DNA from: Brevibacillus sedimenti
GTDB lineage: Bacteria > Bacillota > Bacilli > Brevibacillales > Brevibacillaceae
Length of the DNA stretch: 64,000 bases
Direction: 5' to 3'
Assembly (NCBI RefSeq): GCF_020923495.1
Contig: NZ_CP064048.1
Location: 1,877,501 to 1,941,500 of the forward strand
Shown here: piece by piece, positions 17,298 through 26,282 of the stretch
Numbering within the stretch: the stretch's first letter is position 1
Layout of the letters: every line of letters begins with the position of its first letter
Position numbers and translations under genes: made by a program
The notes under the pieces: generated by a model
What the model was told of the DNA's origin: nothing
Seen by the model: the letters and a program-made list of their open reading frames with translations, nothing else
The model's database searches: none

Positions 17298-19583
17298 ATG
17301 CAATATAAAAAACTGTGGATTGTACTTGCGCTCGTGTTTGCCGCGTCTTTTGCGGTCCTTCTGTATTACGGCGGGGAAATTTATCAGGAGATGCCGCCTG
17401 TTCCGGACCGTGTCGTGACGAATACCGGAAAAGTCGTATTCACCGGAGACGATATCCGCGAAGGGCAAAACATATGGCAGCGCATGGGCGGCCAGGAGGT
17501 CGGCAGCATATGGGGACACGGGTCTTATGTGGCTCCGGACTGGACGGCGGACTGGCTGCATCGCGAACTGACGTGGATTCTCGACAAATGGGCGAACGAC
17601 AGGTACCAAACGGATTACAGCAAGCTCTCCGATGTGCAGCAGGCGGAATTGAAAACATTGTTGAAACAGGAAATACGGACAAATACCTATCATCGCGAAA
17701 CAAATGAAATCGTTGTTTCCGAAACGAGAGCGGAGGCGATCCGGGAGGTAAGCGCTTATTACGACAAAGTATTCGGCGACGACCCGGAGATGGCCAAATA
17801 CCGCAAGCAAATCGCCATACCCCCCAATACGGTCGCCAGCGCTGAAGACCGCGCGAAACTGTCGGCGTTCTTCTTCTGGACGTCCTGGTCTGCGTCCACC
17901 AACCGCGAAGGGATGGACATCACCTACACGAACAACTGGCCGGGCGAGCCGTTGATCGACAATGTGCCGACGCGCTCTTCGCTGATTTGGTCGATCGTGA
18001 GCGTGATTTTGCTGATCGCCGGCGTGGGCGCATTGGCCTGGTATTTTGCGGTATTGCGAGGAAAAGAAGGGCATTCAGAAGCGACGGCTCCCGAAAAAGA
18101 CCCGCTCATCGCGATTCAGCCGACACCGTCCATGAAAGCGACGTACAAATATTTCGGGGTCGTGACCGCACTGATCGTCGTGCAGGTGGGATTGGGCATC
18201 ATTACTGCGCATTACGCGGTGGAAGGCGACGGCTTGTACGGCATTCCCCTCGCCGATTGGCTGCCTTACTCCGTCACGCGGACATGGCACCAGCAGCTGG
18301 CAGTCTTCTGGATTGCGACGGCGTGGCTTGCGACCGGTCTGTACATCGGGCCGGCGATGTCCGGATACGAACCGAAATACCAGCGTCTCGGCGTCAACTT
18401 TTTGTTCTTCTGTTTGTTGGTGATTGTCGTTGGCTCCATGGCCGGGGAATGGGCGGCCGTCAAAGGATATATCAGCAATCTGACCCACAATTTTTACTTC
18501 GGGCACCAGGGCTACGAATATGTCGATCTGGGAAGGGCATGGCAAATTTTCCTGACGGTCGGGTTGTTCCTGTGGTTTTATCTAATGGCGCGCTCGATTT
18601 GGCCGGCGCTGAAGAAAAAGAGTGAAAACCGCCATTTGCTGACCTTGTTTCTGCTTGCGTCGGTCGCCATTCCGGTGTTTTACATTCCCGGTTTGATGTG
18701 GGGACAACACACGCATCTGTCGATATCGACGTACTGGCGCTGGTGGATCGTCCACCTTTGGGTGGAAGGCTTTTTCGAGGTGTTCGCCGCGGTCGTCATT
18801 GCCTTCCTCTTCTTGCGGATGGGATTGGTTCGAGCGGCAACAACGACTGCATCTGTTCTCTTCTCGACGATCATCTTTCTCTTTGGGGGAATTATCGGCA
18901 CGTTCCACCATCTGTATTTTTCCGGCACACCGGTAGGGGTATTGGCGTTTGGCGCAGTGTTCAGCGCTCTGGAAGTCGTTCCACTGCTGCTGATCGGCTT
19001 TGAAGCGTATGAAAATGTGAAGCACGGGAGAGCGAAGCCGTGGGTGGAGCGGTACAAATGGCCAATTGCCTTTTTTGTCGCCGTTTCGTTCTGGAACCTG
19101 CTGGGCGCCGGCATCTTCGGCTTCCTGATCAATCCGCCGATCGCCCTGTACTACATGCAGGGGCTGAATACGACACCGCTGCACGGCCATTCGGCGTTTT
19201 TCGGGGTGTACGGGATGCTCGGCATCGGGCTGATGCTGTTTTGCCTGCGCGGGTTGACCGGACAAAGACCATGGAAGACCAAATTGCTCCGCTTTTCGTT
19301 CTGGTCGCTAAACATCGGACTGCTCCTCATGGGCGTAACGAGCCTGCTGCCGGTGGGCATCCTGCAAACGCTGGCCAGCATGGAACACGGTATGTGGTAC
19401 GCGCGTTCGGCTGAATTTCTGCAGCAAAATGTCATTCAAAACCTGGTGTGGTTCCGAGCCGTGGGCGATACGATATTCGCCTTGGGGATCGTCGGTCTGG
19501 CCTGGTTTGTCATCGGTTTGAAGACGGGAAAATCGTTCGTGTCTGATACGACTCACGCCGCTCAAAACAACATGCATATATAG
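17298..19583 (+). CDS. norB: Quinol-dependent nitric oxide reductase (qNor)
   Basis: A single-subunit membrane enzyme reducing NO to N2O with quinol electrons. It is about 761 residues, the qNor length, with an N-terminal helix, an extracytoplasmic cytochrome-c-like domain lacking a CxxCH haem site, and a 12-helix haem-copper-oxidase-like core. Core motifs are TRTWHQQLAVFWIA (haem ligand), WVEGFFEVFAA (active-site Glu), GTFHHLYFSG (non-haem iron His pair) and HGHSAFFGVYGMLG. I chose ATG 17298, 9 nt after GGAGG; an in-frame ATG at 17292 is the alternative. No nitrite reductase is seen in the window, so NO may come from elsewhere in the genome or from outside. Confidence 0.94.
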   Translation: MQYKKLWIVLALVFAASFAVLLYYGGEIYQEMPPVPDRVVTNTGKVVFTGDDIREGQNIWQRMGGQEVGSIWGHGSYVAPDWTADWLHRELTWILDKWANDRYQTDYSKLSDVQQAELKTLLKQEIRTNTYHRETNEIVVSETRAEAIREVSAYYDKVFGDDPEMAKYRKQIAIPPNTVASAEDRAKLSAFFFWTSWSASTNREGMDITYTNNWPGEPLIDNVPTRSSLIWSIVSVILLIAGVGALAWYFAVLRGKEGHSEATAPEKDPLIAIQPTPSMKATYKYFGVVTALIVVQVGLGIITAHYAVEGDGLYGIPLADWLPYSVTRTWHQQLAVFWIATAWLATGLYIGPAMSGYEPKYQRLGVNFLFFCLLVIVVGSMAGEWAAVKGYISNLTHNFYFGHQGYEYVDLGRAWQIFLTVGLFLWFYLMARSIWPALKKKSENRHLLTLFLLASVAIPVFYIPGLMWGQHTHLSISTYWRWWIVHLWVEGFFEVFAAVVIAFLFLRMGLVRAATTTASVLFSTIIFLFGGIIGTFHHLYFSGTPVGVLAFGAVFSALEVVPLLLIGFEAYENVKHGRAKPWVERYKWPIAFFVAVSFWNLLGAGIFGFLINPPIALYYMQGLNTTPLHGHSAFFGVYGMLGIGLMLFCLRGLTGQRPWKTKLLRFSFWSLNIGLLLMGVTSLLPVGILQTLASMEHGMWYARSAEFLQQNVIQNLVWFRAVGDTIFALGIVGLAWFVIGLKTGKSFVSDTTHAAQNNMHI

Positions 19584-19591
19584 CGAAACCG

Positions 19592-19627
19592 ACTGGACGC
19601 GGCGGAATGGATAGCCGCCGGTCCAGT
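19592..19627 (+). other. Stem-loop between norB and moeA
   Basis: An outer stem ACTGGAC/GTCCAGT and an inner stem GGCGG/CCGCC form a strong hairpin, but no T-run follows. It may attenuate or process the transcript rather than fully end it. Confidence 0.55.
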
Positions 19628-19657
19628 TCTGCGGTATGACACGATATGGAGGAGAAG

Positions 19658-20932
19658 ATGAAGATCGAGCAAAAACAACGGCAAGACCGGTTTCGCAGAC
19701 ATGCCGTACAGGTAAAGGAAGCACAGAAGATGATCGAGCCGTATATTGCTCCTCTGGATACAGAATTGGTTTGTCTTGAACAGGCTTACGGCAGGTATTT
19801 GGCGGAAGACATCGCTGCGGCACACCCGCTGCCGCATTTCCGCCGGTCCGGCATGGACGGATTTTCCGTTCGCACGGACGACATCCGGGACGCCTCATCT
19901 GAAAAGCCCGTTTGTCTGAAGGTGATCGAAAACGTTCCATGCGGTTTTGTTCCGCAAAAACGCTTGGAGCCGGGAACGGCTGCCAGGACGATGACCGGAG
20001 CGATGGTGTCAGAGGGGGCAGATGCGGTAATCCGGTTGGAAATGACGCGAGAATTTGAGATCGACGGGGAATCGTATCTTTCTGTAACGAGACCCATACA
20101 GCCGGGCGCCAATGTGTCGGAAGTCGGTTCGGAGCTGCATGAAGGAGCGGTGGTAGTAACGCGCGGACGTACCATTCGTTCCGGCGAAATGGCAATCCTG
20201 GCGGAATACGGGTATCACCAGGTGCAGGTGTTCCGCTCCCCTGTTGTCGCCATCTTTTCTACCGGTGCGGAATTGCTGCGAGTGGATGAGCCTGTACAAC
20301 CGGGAAAAATTCGCAACAGCAATGCGCACATGCTGGCGGGATTGGTCAGACAAGCGGGAGGCGTGCCTCGATGGCTCGGGCAAATCGGCGATGACGTGGA
20401 GGAAGCCCGCATAAAGATGACGGAAGCTGTAAACACCGCAGACCTCGTGATCAGCACGGGCGGCGTATCCGTGGGCGATTATGATGTGTTAGCCGACCTG
20501 TTTCTTCAGTGGGAAGGGAAAACGTTATTCAACAAAGTGGCGATGAGGCCGGGAAGCCCGACTACTGCAGGCGTTCTTGACGGCAAAATCTGCATCGCCC
20601 TGTCTGGAAATCCGGGAGCGTGCTTTGTCGGCTTTCATCTGTTTGTACGGCCGGTGCTGCTGGGAATGCAGGGGTGCGGCGAAACACAATTGCCTGAATT
20701 TGCGGCTATACTGTCGGAGACGTATGCGAAACCCGATGCGTACACGCGGTATGTGAGAGGCCGGACTGTCGTTTCCGATGACGGTCACGTGTATGTAGAA
20801 CCGGTTGGACAGGACAAATCCAGCGTCATGAGCTCGATTAAAGATTCCGATTGCCTGATTTGCATTCCTCCCGGGAAAGGTGGTGCGACAAAAGGCAGCC
20901 TGGTTACCGCCTTGCGCCTGCCGAACTGCTGA
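19658..20932 (+). CDS. moeA: Molybdopterin molybdenumtransferase MoeA
   Basis: Inserts molybdate into adenylylated molybdopterin to make the molybdenum cofactor, which NarG needs. Its 424 residues cover the three MoeA domains. RSGMDGFSVR near residue 65 is the conserved MoeA N-terminal motif. The MogA-like domain shows IFSTGAELL, PGKIRNSNAHML, STGGVSVGDYD, RPGSPTTAG and LSGNPGACFVG. I chose ATG 19658, 5 nt behind GGAGG; the ATG at 19646 contains that site within its own coding sequence. It follows norB by 74 nt, and its placement is consistent with the cofactor demand of the nar operon. Confidence 0.94.
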   Translation: MKIEQKQRQDRFRRHAVQVKEAQKMIEPYIAPLDTELVCLEQAYGRYLAEDIAAAHPLPHFRRSGMDGFSVRTDDIRDASSEKPVCLKVIENVPCGFVPQKRLEPGTAARTMTGAMVSEGADAVIRLEMTREFEIDGESYLSVTRPIQPGANVSEVGSELHEGAVVVTRGRTIRSGEMAILAEYGYHQVQVFRSPVVAIFSTGAELLRVDEPVQPGKIRNSNAHMLAGLVRQAGGVPRWLGQIGDDVEEARIKMTEAVNTADLVISTGGVSVGDYDVLADLFLQWEGKTLFNKVAMRPGSPTTAGVLDGKICIALSGNPGACFVGFHLFVRPVLLGMQGCGETQLPEFAAILSETYAKPDAYTRYVRGRTVVSDDGHVYVEPVGQDKSSVMSSIKDSDCLICIPPGKGGATKGSLVTALRLPNC

Positions 20933-20947
20933 AACAGATGGACGATC

Positions 20948-20988
20948 AAAAACGGCGGCCATCACATCCGTGATGACTCGCCGTTTTT
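20948..20988 (+). terminator. Terminator after moeA
   Basis: The outer stem AAAAACGGCG/CGCCGTTTTT and inner stem ATCAC/GTGAT give a strong hairpin ending in five Ts. It could work on both strands. Confidence 0.9.
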
Positions 20989-21449
20989 GTGCACTCAGTG
21001 CTCGCTTGCAAAAGCTGCCGCCGCTGCGTCGGCTTCGCGATGCTCGAAGCGGAAGAGAAGATGCGCGCGTATTTACGCGGCAAGACGTTGGCGTGGTTGC
21101 ATCAGGAGCTTGCTCATGTTTTGCCTGAACCTGTTCGCCAAGCGACGCGGGACTATTTTTCTGCAGGCAAACAAGCTTCCCGCAAATGAGGAGAGTGCTC
21201 CGTTTCACAACGAAGCATCGTACAGTTTCCTCGTGTATTCACATTTGTACCGAACCCGTTGGGATTACCAAATGAATCGGGCTTGTGGTAAGATGAAAAA
21301 GTCACAGGCAAGGCATGATCGACTGATGTGTTCCTACGATTATTTTTGCGAGATCGGATTTTGCACGCTGGAATCGGCGTGCTTTCTGTTTTCCTTCACA
21401 GAGCAGGTCAGTATGCCAGTGGCGGATTGACAACGAAAGGGTGTTGGGG
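20989..21449 (+). other. Leader region before the NCS2 permease
   Basis: An ORF from 21043 to 21189 could encode 48 residues (MLEAEEKMRAYLRG onward) but has no ribosome binding site and I do not call it. A TAAGAT hexamer lies near 21290. A terminator-like hairpin GCACGC/GCGTGC at 21363-21382 with a T-rich tail (TTTCTGTTTT) precedes the permease by 68 nt. This could be an attenuator, but I recognise no purine riboswitch or other known aptamer. Confidence 0.5.
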
Positions 21450-22793
21450 ATGCGTTACGGATTGCATGAACGGCCGCCTGTGGGCACAACCGTTTTGGCC
21501 TCCATGCAATGGCTGATTGTTACGGTTTCCAGCAGTGTCGCCATTCCGTTGGTGATCGGGGACGTGTACGGATTGCAGCCGGACGAAATCAGTCACTTGA
21601 TGCAGCAGACCATGTTTTTCATCGGCTTGGCCTCTTTCCTGCAGACGTGGCTGGGTCACCGCTATCCGATGATGGATGGACCTGCTGGATTGTGGTGGGG
21701 CATCTTTGTCATATTGGCACAGATTGGTGCCAGTGTGGGAATGGGGCCGCGGCTGATCGGCCAATCGTTCCAGGTGGGGTTGATTCTGGCCGGCGGCTTG
21801 TTTTTGCTGTTGGGGATGCTGGGCTGGATCGGCAAAATCCAGCGCTGGTTTACGCCGCTCGTGTCCGGTACCTACATGATGCTGTTGGCGATTTCCTTGT
21901 GCAGCAGCATTGTGACCGGCATGCTGGGGATCGGCTACCGGCACGCGCAGGAAGTGCATCCCGGCATGGCCCTGGTGTCTGTCTTGATCGTCGCGCTGGT
22001 GCTCGTCTTTCTGCGCAGCAGGCGCTTGGCCAGCTACGCCGTGCTGTTGGGGATGGCGATCGGATGGGGACTGTACGCTGTGGTGGGCTGGACGGAACCG
22101 ATCCGGCCCAGTGACGAGTGGGTGGTGCTGCCCACCCTGTTTTTCTGGGGAGAGCCCAAGTGGGATTGGGGGGTCATCCTGACCAGTCTGCTCACAGGGT
22201 TCGTCCTGCTGACCAATTTGGTCACCAGTTTGTCCGTCGTGGGCAAGGCAACCCAGTCGGAACCGACCATCCAGCAGTACAATCGGGGCGGCGTGTTTAC
22301 CGGGGTGTCTCACATCCTGTCAGGATTGGCCGGGGTTGTCGGCATGATTCCGCTGTCGTTGGCGGCGGCCGTGATCCAGACGACGGGGATGGCGGCCCGA
22401 TTGCCGTTCATGGCCGCGATGGCGGGGATGATGGTGATTGGCATGCTGCCAGCTGTCTCCCAGTTCCTGGCCGCCTTGCCGACGCCGGTCGCCTACGCCG
22501 GCATGTTTATCGCCTATACGCAGTTGCTTGGATTTGGCATCAAAGACCTGGCGTCAATCCGATTGGATGACCGGGCCATCACGATCGGCGGCAGTTCGCT
22601 CTTGGTGGGGATCGGCGTCATGTTTGTGCCGGCTTCGGCGTGGCAGCACCTTCCCCCGCTGGTGAGCTTTCTGTTTGGCAACGGGCTTTTGCTCGGCGTC
22701 GTGGTATGTCTGCTGTTGGAACACGTGGTATTTCCCCGGCCGGCGGATTCGGAGCCGGCGACAGAATTGCAAAAAGACGGCCGCTCTGCGTGA
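21450..22793 (+). CDS. NCS2-family nucleobase (uracil/xanthine-type) permease
   Basis: A membrane transporter of 447 residues with about 12-14 hydrophobic helices, of the nucleobase-cation symporter 2 family. Family features are the N-terminal SMQWLIVTVSSSVAIPLVIG, DGPAGLWWG, and the substrate-domain TSLSVVGKATQSEP. It is closer in style to the YwdJ/UraA-like branch than to PbuX, but substrate cannot be read from the sequence. I chose ATG 21450 with AAAGGGTG upstream; a GTG at 21441 is also in frame. The upstream hairpin suggests transcription attenuation. It ends in a terminator shared with the convergent B3/B4 gene. Confidence 0.85.
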   Translation: MRYGLHERPPVGTTVLASMQWLIVTVSSSVAIPLVIGDVYGLQPDEISHLMQQTMFFIGLASFLQTWLGHRYPMMDGPAGLWWGIFVILAQIGASVGMGPRLIGQSFQVGLILAGGLFLLLGMLGWIGKIQRWFTPLVSGTYMMLLAISLCSSIVTGMLGIGYRHAQEVHPGMALVSVLIVALVLVFLRSRRLASYAVLLGMAIGWGLYAVVGWTEPIRPSDEWVVLPTLFFWGEPKWDWGVILTSLLTGFVLLTNLVTSLSVVGKATQSEPTIQQYNRGGVFTGVSHILSGLAGVVGMIPLSLAAAVIQTTGMAARLPFMAAMAGMMVIGMLPAVSQFLAALPTPVAYAGMFIAYTQLLGFGIKDLASIRLDDRAITIGGSSLLVGIGVMFVPASAWQHLPPLVSFLFGNGLLLGVVVCLLLEHVVFPRPADSEPATELQKDGRSA

Positions 22794-22807
22794 CGGACCG
22801 TCTTTTT
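22771..22807. terminator. Bidirectional terminator
   Basis: Stem AAAAAGACGG/CCGTCTTTTT overlaps the last codons of the permease and faces the convergent B3/B4 gene; it has T-runs in both directions. Confidence 0.88.
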
Positions 22808-22832
22808 GTTTGGCATGTTGTCCCAGGAGAGG

Positions 22833-23504
22833 TTACGCAGTGACGAGATAGGAGAGCTGAGCCTCGCCACCGTTGATTTCCGTAAACATGCGGGCCGTCG
22901 CACCGAGTATTTCGTCCCGCTGTTTTGGCGACACGTGCTCGTGGAAAAAAATCACCTGCATCAGATTGCGGCTGTTGTCCGTGACGGACGTGCGCACCGA
23001 GTCGACGATCGGACTGCCGAATGCGCCCTGCTCATCTGCGAGCAGCAGTTTTCCCTCCATCTGCATGTCACGGCCGTTCAGCCCCTGGTAAGCGTCGGAG
23101 GCTTGTCCCAGACGGCAGACCACCGGAAAGTGCAGGTGATCTTCGTCGTAAATGCCGTACGGCAGGGCGTGCAGTACGGAGAAGAAGTTGTTGACGTCGA
23201 CCGCGCCGTTGATCCAGAAAAACGGATGACCCTGCAGCAAGCGGCGAATCAGGGCTTCCGAGGAAGGACGGTAACGGGAGGGATCGATCCCCAGTCGCTT
23301 GAAGCAGGCTCGCCATTCACGCACGCCTTCGATCTCGGCCAGTTTGGCGAGATCCCGTTCCAAACGCAGCGATTCCACGAACAGATTGATGCGCCCCTGC
23401 AGCTTTTTGGGAGAGGGGCTTACGGTCACGCCGGCGTAGTGAATGACGCCCAGCGAAAGACGCGGCAGGCGTTCAACCACTGTGGAGTCCAAGCGTACCT
23501 TCAT
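22833..23504 (-). CDS. B3/B4 tRNA-binding-domain-like protein
   Basis: A 223-residue protein with the B3/B4 fold found in the phenylalanyl-tRNA synthetase beta chain, here free-standing. Recognisable segments are RLGIDPSRYRPSSEALIRR, INGAVDVNNFFSVLHALPYG and the glycine/aspartate-rich middle. Stand-alone B3/B4 proteins are thought by similarity to handle mischarged tRNA or amino acids, but the role of this branch is not established. I chose ATG 23504 with AAGGAG upstream; the longer reading frame runs into AT-rich promoter sequence (AGTATA at 23540-23545, a minus-strand -10 TATACT). It is convergent with the permease. Confidence 0.82.
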   Translation of the reverse strand: MKVRLDSTVVERLPRLSLGVIHYAGVTVSPSPKKLQGRINLFVESLRLERDLAKLAEIEGVREWRACFKRLGIDPSRYRPSSEALIRRLLQGHPFFWINGAVDVNNFFSVLHALPYGIYDEDHLHFPVVCRLGQASDAYQGLNGRDMQMEGKLLLADEQGAFGSPIVDSVRTSVTDNSRNLMQVIFFHEHVSPKQRDEILGATARMFTEINGGEAQLSYLVTA

Positions 23505-23660
23505 CGGTGTCACTCCTTGTCTCTCAACTGTTTTTTGGTAGTATAACAAAAACGGCGATGGAAGTATATCAAAGCGGTTTTTTGCGTCAATAGCGGATGC
23601 TTTTTGTCTTTTACAGCCGTACTGCGGGGCATATTCTTGCGGGCCCGGCAGCAAAAAATT

Positions 23661-23689
23661 TTGTGGAAGCGGCTGTCCTTCGGTACAAT
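23661..23689 (+). promoter_or_regulatory. Promoter of rnhA
   Basis: -35 TTGTGG at 23661-23666, 17-bp spacer and -10 TACAAT at 23684-23689, about 30 nt upstream of the rnhA start. Confidence 0.65.
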
Positions 23690-23718
23690 AAATAGTGAAC
23701 AGGAGGGATTCCCCGACA

Positions 23719-24153
23719 ATGCGTGAAGTAACCATTTATACCGACGGTGCCTGCTCCGGCAATCCGGGACCGGGCGGCTGGGGTGCCGTGCTGATATACG
23801 GCGAGCACAAAAAGGAAATGTCCGGTGCGGAAGCCAATACGACCAACAACCGGATGGAGCTCAAGGCGGCGATCGAGGCACTGTCCGCGCTGAAGGAGCC
23901 GTGCAAGGTCACCTTGTACAGCGACAGCGCCTACCTGGTTAACTGCTTTCAGCAGGGGTGGTACAAGGGCTGGCAGCGCAACGGTTGGAAGAACAGCAAG
24001 AACCAGCCGGTGGAAAACCAGGACCTGTGGAAGGAACTGCTTCGTTTGATGGAAATACACCAGGTTCAGTACGTGAAAGTAAAAGGTCACGCGGACAACG
24101 TGTGGAACAACCGCTGTGACGAACTGGCGACGGGGGCGATCAAACAACTGTGA
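23719..24153 (+). CDS. rnhA: Ribonuclease HI
   Basis: Degrades the RNA strand of RNA-DNA hybrids. It is 144 residues, typical of bacterial RNase HI, with the full active site: the first Asp in TIYTDGACSGNPGPGGWG, Glu in NNRMELKAAIEAL, Asp in YSDSAYLVN, and the final His/Asp in VKGHADNVWNNRCDELA. The basic protrusion WYKGWQRNGWKNSKNQPV is present. ATG 23719 lies 11 nt after AGGAGGG. Its stop overlaps the GTG start of queG, so the two are translationally coupled. Confidence 0.95.
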   Translation: MREVTIYTDGACSGNPGPGGWGAVLIYGEHKKEMSGAEANTTNNRMELKAAIEALSALKEPCKVTLYSDSAYLVNCFQQGWYKGWQRNGWKNSKNQPVENQDLWKELLRLMEIHQVQYVKVKGHADNVWNNRCDELATGAIKQL

Positions 24154-25355
24154 GTGACCGGCAGTACTGGGAACAGACGAAGCAGGCGATTATTGCCTAT
24201 GCCCGCGAGTTAGGAATAGACAAGATCGGGTTTGCCAGTGCCGATCCGTTTTTGACCCTGAAAGAGCGTTTGCTGGAGCATCGGGAAAAAGGCTACGAAT
24301 CCGGGTTTGAGGAGCCAGATCTGGACAAGCGGACCGATCCTGGCCTCAGTCTGGATGGGGCGCGGTCGCTGATTGCCATCGCGCTGGCCTATCCTTCCAA
24401 GATGGATAATCCGCCCAAATCGGAACCGGGCGCGTATCGCGGCATCCTCTGCCGAGCGGCGTGGGGAACGGACTACCATCACGTCCTGCGCGAGAAATTG
24501 GACAAGCTGGCCCGGTATATCTGTGAACTGGAGCCCGGCGCCCGGGTGGAATCGATGGTGGATACGGGTGCCTTGTCCGACCGTGCCGTAGCGGAGCGGG
24601 CCGGCTTGGGATGGGTAGGCAAAAACTGCGCGCTAATTACCCCGGAGTTTGGCTCATGGGTCTACCTGGGTGAACTGATCACCAACCTGCCGCTGCCGCC
24701 GGACGAGCCGGTGGAGGAAGGGTGCGGCGATTGCAATTTGTGTGTGGAAGCCTGCCCGACAGGGGCGCTGGTCCAGGGAGGGCAGCTCAACGCCCAGAAG
24801 TGCGTAGCTTTTTTAACACAGGTAAAAGATTTCATTCCCGACCAGTACAGGGCGAAGATCGGCAACCGGCTGTACGGCTGCGACACTTGTCAGATGGTTT
24901 GCCCCAAAAACCGCGGCAAGCACTTCGCCCATCACGCGGAATTCCGGCCCGATCCGGAAGTGGCCAAGCCGCTCTTGCGTCCGCTGCTTCACATGAGCAA
25001 CAAGGAATTCAAGCAGACGTTCGGCGCTTCCTCTGCGGCATGGCGCGGAAAAAAGCCGATTCAGCGAAACGCCATTCTGGCGCTGGCCCATTTTCACGAC
25101 CGCTCCGCTGTTCCCGACCTGATCCGGCTGCTCGAAGAGGATCCCCGCCCCGTCATTCGGGGAACGGCCGCCTGGGCGTTGGGCAAGATCGGTGGCGAAG
25201 AGGCGGAAGCGGCGCTTGCGGCGGCCCGGGAGCGGGAGTCATCGCCGGAGGTGCTGGCCGAAGTGGAGAAAGGATTTGCCCTATTGCGCCAGCACGGTGC
25301 ATCCGGAGCAGCCAAATCGCACGACGTGAGGAGCGGCAAGGGGGCACACGCGTAG
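24150..25355 (+). CDS. queG: Epoxyqueuosine reductase
   Basis: Catalyses the last step of queuosine formation, reducing epoxyqueuosine in tRNA with cobalamin and two 4Fe-4S clusters. It is 401 residues. The catalytic-Asp segment is VDTGALSDRAVAERAGLGWV. Cluster ligands are in CGDCNLCVEACPTGAL and CDTCQMVCPKNRGKH. The C-terminus has HEAT-like repeats (FHDRSAVPDLIRLLEEDPRP and the next), which help bind tRNA in known QueG. The start is GTG 24150, overlapping the end of rnhA by 4 nt. Confidence 0.93.
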   Translation: MSDRQYWEQTKQAIIAYARELGIDKIGFASADPFLTLKERLLEHREKGYESGFEEPDLDKRTDPGLSLDGARSLIAIALAYPSKMDNPPKSEPGAYRGILCRAAWGTDYHHVLREKLDKLARYICELEPGARVESMVDTGALSDRAVAERAGLGWVGKNCALITPEFGSWVYLGELITNLPLPPDEPVEEGCGDCNLCVEACPTGALVQGGQLNAQKCVAFLTQVKDFIPDQYRAKIGNRLYGCDTCQMVCPKNRGKHFAHHAEFRPDPEVAKPLLRPLLHMSNKEFKQTFGASSAAWRGKKPIQRNAILALAHFHDRSAVPDLIRLLEEDPRPVIRGTAAWALGKIGGEEAEAALAAARERESSPEVLAEVEKGFALLRQHGASGAAKSHDVRSGKGAHA

Positions 25356-25393
25356 AACCATTCACATAAAAAACGGGTAGGGAGGAACGATGG

Positions 25394-25945
25394 ATGGCAC
25401 AAGTATTGGGATACACCACCATGGACTCGCCGATTGGACCGCTTTTGATTGCTTCTACGAAAAACGGACTGTGCTTCATTGAATTTGGCGACGGGGAGCA
25501 GGCTCTGTCCAGCTTGCAGCGCTGGTGCCGCAAGACCTTCATGGGCGTCCCCATCAGCCGGGACGACCAGGGAAACCAGTCTGTCCGCGAGCAGTTGGAG
25601 GAGTATTTTGCCGGTACGCGGAAGACGTTTGACATCCCGCTGGATATGTACGGCACGCCGTTTCAAAAAGCGGTCTGGACCGAACTTACCCGCATTCCCT
25701 ATGGCGAGACGCGTTCCTACAAGGAGATCGCGCTGTCCATCGGTGCAGCAAAAGCAGTCCGGGCCATCGGCGGGGCGAACAACCGCAATCCCATCCCCAT
25801 CGTCGTTCCCTGCCATCGCGTCATCGGTTCCAACGGAGCGCTCGTCGGATACGGAGGCGGGCTCTCCATCAAGGCACACCTGCTGGCGTTGGAAGGCGCA
25901 CATGCAGCGTCTCTCCATCCCGATTCACCAAAAGCTGTCCGGTAA
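25394..25945 (+). CDS. ogt: Methylated-DNA--protein-cysteine methyltransferase
   Basis: A suicidal repair protein that removes alkyl groups from O6-alkylguanine. The active-site motif IVVPCHRVIGSNGALVGYGG is intact, preceded by the DNA-binding helix-turn-helix region YGETRSYKEIALSIGAAKAV. At 183 residues it has the short N-terminal domain of the Ogt class and no Ada regulatory part. The start follows GGGAGGA. Its last codons form the 5' arm of a hairpin that is repeated 350 bp downstream. Confidence 0.93.
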   Translation: MAQVLGYTTMDSPIGPLLIASTKNGLCFIEFGDGEQALSSLQRWCRKTFMGVPISRDDQGNQSVREQLEEYFAGTRKTFDIPLDMYGTPFQKAVWTELTRIPYGETRSYKEIALSIGAAKAVRAIGGANNRNPIPIVVPCHRVIGSNGALVGYGGGLSIKAHLLALEGAHAASLHPDSPKAVR

Positions 25946-25956
25946 ACCGGGCAGCT
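25933..25956 (+). repeat. First copy of a duplicated hairpin
   Basis: AGCTGTCCGG and CCGGGCAGCT flank TAAA, forming a hairpin that includes the ogt stop codon. There is no T-run. It differs by one loop base from the copy at 26283-26306, exactly 350 bp away. Confidence 0.85.
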
Positions 25957-26282
25957 CAGCGTGTAGACAAAGTTCGCGGCGCATGGGGATCGGGCCCGCT
26001 AGCTTGACGCCCGCCCAGCACAGAAGCGGATGAAGTTCGCTCCAAAACGAGACGCGGGCAGGGGACAAACATCTGGGTGTTTCGATGAAGTGAGACTTGT
26101 GTCCCCTGTTGATTCCCGCGTCTTCGTTTTTCCGCTGAGTCGGTCGTCAAAGGAGCTCGCTTGGCCCATCCCGCCATGCGATGCACATTGTCTTCCGCTT
26201 CGGTTGATGAATAGGCAGGCCTTTCGGCCTGGAAATCATTTTTTGTGGACGCTAACTCAATGAACCGTTTGTCTTCAGTCTG
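25957..26282. other. Segment between the duplicated hairpins, with a long stem-loop
   Basis: No gene is supported here. At 26044-26130 the arms AAAACGAGACGCGGG and CCCGCGTCTTCGTTTT pair with one bulged A, and the inner GGGGACA/TGTCCCC adds seven pairs, making a long hairpin that ends in six Ts. It may be a strong terminator, a small structured RNA or the core of an inserted element. Confidence 0.55.

Noticed and set aside
21043-21189. Possible 48-residue protein between moeA and the permease
   Set aside because: No ribosome binding site, no promoter of its own and no recognisable family; it remains possible but unsupported.
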